DNA of 57,401 bases, taken from Gracilibacillus sp. YIM 98692 (lineage in GTDB: Bacteria > Bacillota > Bacilli > Bacillales > Amphibacillaceae). The translations under genes and the position numbers were made by a program. Of this stretch, positions 54,389 to 57,401 are shown piece by piece (positions within the stretch are counted from its first letter, which is position 1; each line of letters opens with the position of its first letter). The notes beneath the pieces are model-generated. The model was not told the DNA's origin, made no database searches, and worked only from the letters and a program-made list of their open reading frames with translations. The stretch is from NCBI RefSeq assembly GCF_010993965.1, contig NZ_WIXM01000025.1, positions 1 through 57,401 on the forward strand, given 5' to 3'.

Positions 54389-54420
54389 CGGGGGGCGATT
54401 GTCCAATAAAGGCAATCGCT
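54385..54420 (+). repeat. Cassette-type repeat R8, containing a stop codon
   Basis: GTAACGGGGGGC core with stem GCGATTG/CAATCGC (extended by TCC/AGG with a mismatch) and loop AATAA. The TAA inside the core at 54386-54388 is the stop codon of the upstream lipoprotein gene. Confidence 0.88.
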
Positions 54421-54479
54421 CTTGTGCTAAAAACGTAGTTGAAGAGAGAATATCAAATAACAAAAACCTGGGGGAATTC

Positions 54480-54992
54480 ATTATCAAGATTAGGACTATA
54501 TGTACAATTGTGGTTATTGTCTTATCAATTGGTTTAGTTGGTTGTGTAAATAAGGATATGGATGTTACATCTCCTCTAGTATTCTACGGAGAGAGTGATA
54601 CTTGGACTGGAACATTATATGTAGAACAATCCCAAAATGATGGAGAGAATACATTTCAGGTGAACCAACTATCAAATCTGACTTATAAAGGTGATTTTGA
54701 AAAAATCAGTAAGAGACAAATAGATGAGGACAGTATTCCAGTTCACTCTTCTTTTGAAGGTGTTATGAGAAGTGGAGGTAATAGCAGTCAAATACAAGAA
54801 ACCACTGGAAGGAATAAGTCTTCTAGTCATTCAGATGAATATGCAACAAAAGATGATGAGTTCAAAGTGGTTGTAGAATGGGACAACAAAAAAGAAACTT
54901 TTATAATGACCTTCAATGAGGAAAAGACTTCGAAGGCACAAAGACTTGATAAAGAGGAAGCTCTTAGATATTTTTATGAGCCGCAAAAGTGA
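54480..54992 (+). CDS. Hypothetical lipoprotein without a canonical start (cassette gene)
   Basis: About 170 residues with a clear lipoprotein signal (IIKIRTICTIVVIVLSIGLVGC). The ribosome site GGGGGAA at 54470-54476 is followed by ATT 54480, ATC 54483 and ATT 54489 instead of ATG. The only conventional upstream start is TTG 54399, inside repeat R8 without a ribosome site. It may use a rare start codon or be disabled. The mature part (FQVNQLSNLTYKGDFEKIS, serine-rich middle) has no recognised domain. Confidence 0.65.
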   Translation: MIKIRTICTIVVIVLSIGLVGCVNKDMDVTSPLVFYGESDTWTGTLYVEQSQNDGENTFQVNQLSNLTYKGDFEKISKRQIDEDSIPVHSSFEGVMRSGGNSSQIQETTGRNKSSSHSDEYATKDDEFKVVVEWDNKKETFIMTFNEEKTSKAQRLDKEEALRYFYEPQK

Positions 54993-55014
54993 CCTAGTAT
55001 GATTTCATTGTTTC

Positions 55015-55043
55015 ACTAAAGGGTTCTTTCCTGAAATAAGGAG
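55015..55043 (+). repeat. Cassette-type repeat R9 (weak hairpin)
   Basis: ACTAAAGGGTTC core followed by TTTCCTGAAATAAGGAG: short stem TCCT/AGGA with loop GAAATA. It begins 23 bases after the preceding stop. Confidence 0.65.
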
Positions 55044-55166
55044 TTGTCGATCTATTTGGTAGCTCCTATTTAGATTGAATAGGCAGTTTATCCAAATTGA
55101 TTAACTGAATTTTCTTACATGTTTTTCAATGAATAGATAACTAAAATTTAAAGAGGAGGGAATAGA

Positions 55167-55679
55167 ATGATGATGAAAATATACATTGCTTTGTTATTTT
55201 TGTTCGTTTTAATTTTAACAGCTTGTAGTTCAGAGAAGACTTTAAAAGATTGGGAAATAGAAATACAAGATAGACCAATAAATATAGCTTATGTAGGTGT
55301 AAAACCAAATCTCAACGAAGATGGAGTTACTTTTATTTCTTACTCAGATGGTGGAGACTATGAAGCTCTATGGATTGATGGTTCAGAATTCGAAAATTTC
55401 ACTTCTAAGGAAGCAATAGCTGATATCAAAGAAATACTTAATGAAGGTAAGGTTGTAGTATTTTTAACCAAAGAAAATGCGTTTGATACAATTGCTCCAG
55501 AACTAGGTATAAATGGTTATGAAGAATCTGATGGAGGAAGTGCTGTTCAGCATGGTTTTTATCTATGGGATGAAAATGGAGAAGTTCGTATCGGATTTGT
55601 GTTAGGAGATAAAGGTGAAAAATCGTGGACAATTTTTTTAGAAAATACTATACAGAAGAGTCGAAATATACATAAATAA
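55167..55679 (+). CDS. Hypothetical lipoprotein (cassette gene)
   Basis: A 170-residue protein with a lipoprotein signal (IYIALLFLFVLILTACSS; lipobox LTAC). The mature domain of about 150 residues includes VVFLTKENAFDTIAPEL and GEVRIGFVLGDKGEKSW; no family recognised. GAGGAGGGA lies six bases before the first of three consecutive ATG codons. It occupies one repeat-to-repeat unit (R9 to R10). Confidence 0.78.
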   Translation: MMMKIYIALLFLFVLILTACSSEKTLKDWEIEIQDRPINIAYVGVKPNLNEDGVTFISYSDGGDYEALWIDGSEFENFTSKEAIADIKEILNEGKVVVFLTKENAFDTIAPELGINGYEESDGGSAVQHGFYLWDENGEVRIGFVLGDKGEKSWTIFLENTIQKSRNIHK

Positions 55680-55697
55680 ACTACAATTTCTTATTAC

Positions 55698-55733
55698 ACT
55701 AACGGGAGCTTATCTTGAACTAGGATACAGCTC
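55698..55733 (+). repeat. Cassette-type repeat R10
   Basis: ACTAACGGGAGC core, arms GAGCTTATC and GATACAGCTC (one bulge), loop TTGAACTAG. It begins 19 bases after the preceding stop. Confidence 0.8.
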
Positions 55734-55845
55734 ATATTGTGAGGGCAGGATAGTTCAAAAAGAGAGTGCATCTTGATGACTAAAAGGATTAGATTTACAA
55801 TTTGTAAGGTAGGTAAATTATCCGTATAAAAGTAGGTAGGTTAAT

Positions 55846-56679
55846 ATGAAAAAGTTACATAATAGGCGTTTAATAAGAAAAAATGTTTTAAGTAATCGTA
55901 GAAAAAACAGAAGAGAAAATATTATCGCTAATGAAGCTACACAAAAAAAAGAGTTAGTATGGAGAAAAATGGAGATAAGATTTTCTTTGTTTGCATTAAT
56001 TATTTCACTGCTAACGTTTTCTTGGACTTTATACCAAGATTATAAAAATAATCAAGAGGAAATAGTTATTAACTCATTTACCCCTACATTGGATACTAAC
56101 GTGTCTTTTAATAAAATTGAACTTCCAAAAAGTCCATATATAGTAACAATGAGAATTGGTATCTTACTAACTAATACTAATGAAAAAACAGTAACATTAA
56201 CTAACTATAGATTGGAGCAAATTGGGAAAACAGATCTCGATATAAATTTTGAATACCCAACTTTTTATTCCGGAATGGATCAAGGATTTAGTGATGAAAA
56301 TGGTACTAGTCAAGACCTACCCTTTATTCTTAAAAAGGGAGAGAGCAAACTTGTATATATTAATACAGGAATATTAATCAATAATAATGTATTTGAAAAG
56401 ATCAATGAGGTTTATAAGATAGAAAATGAGAAAGATATTCCAGAAAATATAGAATTAACCTATAGAGAATTATCATATTACTTAGTAAAAGCCCAAACTG
56501 ATTTATATGGCAATAAAATAGAGGGTGATGCTTATAAAAGTGATGAGGGGGAAAAATCTTTTCATCATGTAATAGACATAGATAAAAGTGATTTTCCTAT
56601 TTTTTCTATTACTTTTAAGTCTGTGAACGGTACATATTTCGAACATATTTTCTATGAATACAAACATGAGAATTTTTAA
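55846..56679 (+). CDS. Hypothetical membrane-anchored protein (cassette gene)
   Basis: A 277-residue protein: a strongly basic cytoplasmic N terminus of about 45 residues (KKLHNRRLIRKNVLSNRRKN), one transmembrane helix (FSLFALIISLLTFSWTLY, about residues 46-63) and a beta-rich domain of about 210 residues (VTMRIGILLTNTNEKTVTLT). I do not recognise the family. TAGGTAGGTT precedes the ATG. It is followed by two repeats in a row. Confidence 0.72.
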   Translation: MKKLHNRRLIRKNVLSNRRKNRRENIIANEATQKKELVWRKMEIRFSLFALIISLLTFSWTLYQDYKNNQEEIVINSFTPTLDTNVSFNKIELPKSPYIVTMRIGILLTNTNEKTVTLTNYRLEQIGKTDLDINFEYPTFYSGMDQGFSDENGTSQDLPFILKKGESKLVYINTGILINNNVFEKINEVYKIENEKDIPENIELTYRELSYYLVKAQTDLYGNKIEGDAYKSDEGEKSFHHVIDIDKSDFPIFSITFKSVNGTYFEHIFYEYKHENF

Positions 56680-56699
56680 ACTGTTTTTTCACCCTCTTT

Positions 56700-56733
56700 T
56701 CTAACAGGGGTCTTAATCCAAGGAAGATTGACA
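56700..56733 (+). repeat. Cassette-type repeat R11 (degenerate)
   Basis: CTAACAGGGGTC core with poor arms (GTCTTAATCC, GGAAGATTGAC). It lies 22 bases ahead of R12 with no gene between them. Confidence 0.5.
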
Positions 56734-56754
56734 ATTTTTGGTTGTACTTATAGA

Positions 56755-56792
56755 ACTAAAGGGTGGCATTACCGCAACAATGGCAATGCTTT
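56755..56792 (+). repeat. Cassette-type repeat R12
   Basis: ACTAAAGGGTGGC core, stem GCATTACC/GGCAATGC (one mismatch), loop GCAACAAT, then TTTTTC. A good copy. Confidence 0.85.
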
Positions 56793-56849
56793 TTCTTTAC
56801 GTAAAGGGCAGAATACTTTAATAAAAGGATTAAGAAAGAAGGGAGTAAT

Positions 56850-57266
56850 TTGAAAAATTTAAAAGTCTGTTTAGATGATTTATGGGCAAATGTAATAGAG
56901 GAAATGAATATTGATGTTTTTAATCATAGTATTTCATTTACTACAAAGGCAATTGATAATGGAACGATTACAAATAACCAATTAACATTTGAAGAGGTAT
57001 CATCATTTTACTTCGTCGAAGGCACTGGTGATGAAAGATTTAACTTATTAGAGCCAGAAGAGGATAGTTATTTAGAATTAACCTCAATTGACTACCATCC
57101 AAAAGGAGTGGGGTTAATTTCAGTTAAGTCAGAGACTGAAGAATGGGTAAAACAGTATATTTCTAATTCAAACTTTTCAATAGAAATTTGGAGTTCAATG
57201 TTATTTGTTGAAGCGAACCGAATAGTTATAAACGGGAAAACCTTTGATGTTGGACAACCACATTAG
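56850..57266 (+). CDS. Hypothetical soluble protein (cassette gene)
   Basis: A 138-residue protein without signal or membrane segment, alternating strands (SFTTKAIDNGTITNNQLTFE, YLELTSIDYHPKGVGLISVK, FSIEIWSSMLFVEANRIVI). The overall pattern recalls small immunity-type proteins such as the YxiG group, but this is not certain. The start is TTG 56850 behind AAGGGAG. The gene occupies the unit between R12 and R13. Confidence 0.68.
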   Translation: MKNLKVCLDDLWANVIEEMNIDVFNHSISFTTKAIDNGTITNNQLTFEEVSSFYFVEGTGDERFNLLEPEEDSYLELTSIDYHPKGVGLISVKSETEEWVKQYISNSNFSIEIWSSMLFVEANRIVINGKTFDVGQPH

Positions 57267-57282
57267 ACTAAAACCTTATTAA

Positions 57283-57319
57283 ATTAACGGGTGCGTATTT
57301 CCAATAAGCAGATACACTT
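57283..57319 (+). repeat. Cassette-type repeat R13
   Basis: ATTAACGGGTGCG core, arms CGTATTT and CAGATACAC, loop CCAATAAG, then TTTTTT. It begins 17 bases after the preceding stop and only four bases before R14. Confidence 0.82.
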
Positions 57320-57323
57320 TTTT

Positions 57324-57355
57324 ACTAACGAGTGGCGTTAGTTTAACAAGCCGAT
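57324..57355 (+). repeat. Cassette-type repeat R14
   Basis: ACTAACGAGTGGC core followed by GTTAGTTTAACAAGCCG; the loop TAACAAG is kept and the arms are degraded. It is back to back with R13, with no gene between. Confidence 0.7.
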
Positions 57356-57356
57356 A

Positions 57357-57401
57357 TTATAAAAATGGAACTTCCATAAACTAGGAAGTTCCATTTTTAT
57401 A
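57357..57401. terminator. Perfect bidirectional terminator at the window end
   Basis: TATAAAAATGGAACTTCC pairs over 18 bases with GGAAGTTCCATTTTTATA around ATAAACTA. A- and T-runs on both sides allow termination in both directions. It may close the cassette array or separate it from a convergent gene outside the window. Confidence 0.88.

Noticed and set aside
47887-57355. CRISPR array as explanation for the repeats
   Set aside because: Spacing is 0.1 to over 3 kb with genes between the repeats, and there are no uniform spacers or cas genes.
47887-57355. Classical integron attC sites
   Set aside because: The RYYYAAC and GTTRRRY boxes are not both present, the repeat is shorter than attC, and no IntI-type integrase is visible. 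Only the arrangement is similar.

Overview
The window is AT-rich DNA from a low-GC Gram-positive of the family Bacillaceae. The order of the recognisable chromosomal genes (ytgP, rsuA-like, ytzE, ytlP/thpR, ytlQ, ytmP, ytzH, trmB, ytzB, ytoP, ytpP, ytpQ, ytpR, sftA, murC, ytxG, ytxH, ytxJ, aroA, ccpA, motPS, acuC/acuA, tyrS) follows the ytg-ytx-acu region of Bacillus subtilis. The sodium-type MotPS stator and the very acidic tail of a class A penicillin-binding protein would suit a halotolerant genus such as Oceanobacillus or Virgibacillus; that placement is inference.

Layout. 1-350: tail of an rRNA operon (23S 3' end, 5S, terminator). 360-1125: a deleted ISL3-type insertion sequence. 1261-38.2 kb: conserved chromosome, covering a flavoprotein, cell-envelope and division functions (YtgP flippase, SftA translocase, MurC, an FtsA-like protein, PBP1A), RNA modification (RsuA-type synthase, TrmB, ThpR), thiol and stress proteins (YtpP, YtxG/H/J), central regulation (CcpA), aromatic synthesis (AroA), motility (MotPS), acetyl-CoA synthetase control (AcuA, AcuC, with acuB absent), T-box-controlled TyrS, and a bd-type oxidase with its tiny subunit CydS. 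Several families of short palindromic elements are scattered here, one of them inside the tyrS leader.

38.36 kb to the end: a mobile island. Its left border is a duplicated 3' end of rpsD (codons EYYSR-stop) followed by an rpsD-type terminator. An integrase lies just inside, followed by a CI-like repressor divergent from a small DUF771-like gene and a VapE-type primase-helicase. A 1.2-kb intergenic region then carries two families of iterons, and a replication-relaxation-like gene follows. This int-repressor-xis/str-primase-origin order is that of phage-inducible chromosomal islands. The next part has a structured RNA resembling HEARO/IscB omega RNA without an IscB gene, an ECF sigma/anti-sigma pair and an orphan MazE-like antitoxin.

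47.7-57.4 kb: the most unusual part. Small unrelated genes (lipoproteins, one-pass membrane proteins, unknown soluble proteins), almost all on the + strand, are separated by copies of a roughly 35-nt repeat. The repeat has the core TAACGGGTGGC followed by an imperfect hairpin with an AATAAG/AACAAG-type loop, and usually starts at or just after a stop codon. The pattern of one gene plus one repeat, with empty double repeats and several decayed genes, looks like a cassette array analogous to an integron, but the repeat does not match attC. I regard this as the best candidate for an undescribed system. The right end of the island lies outside the window.
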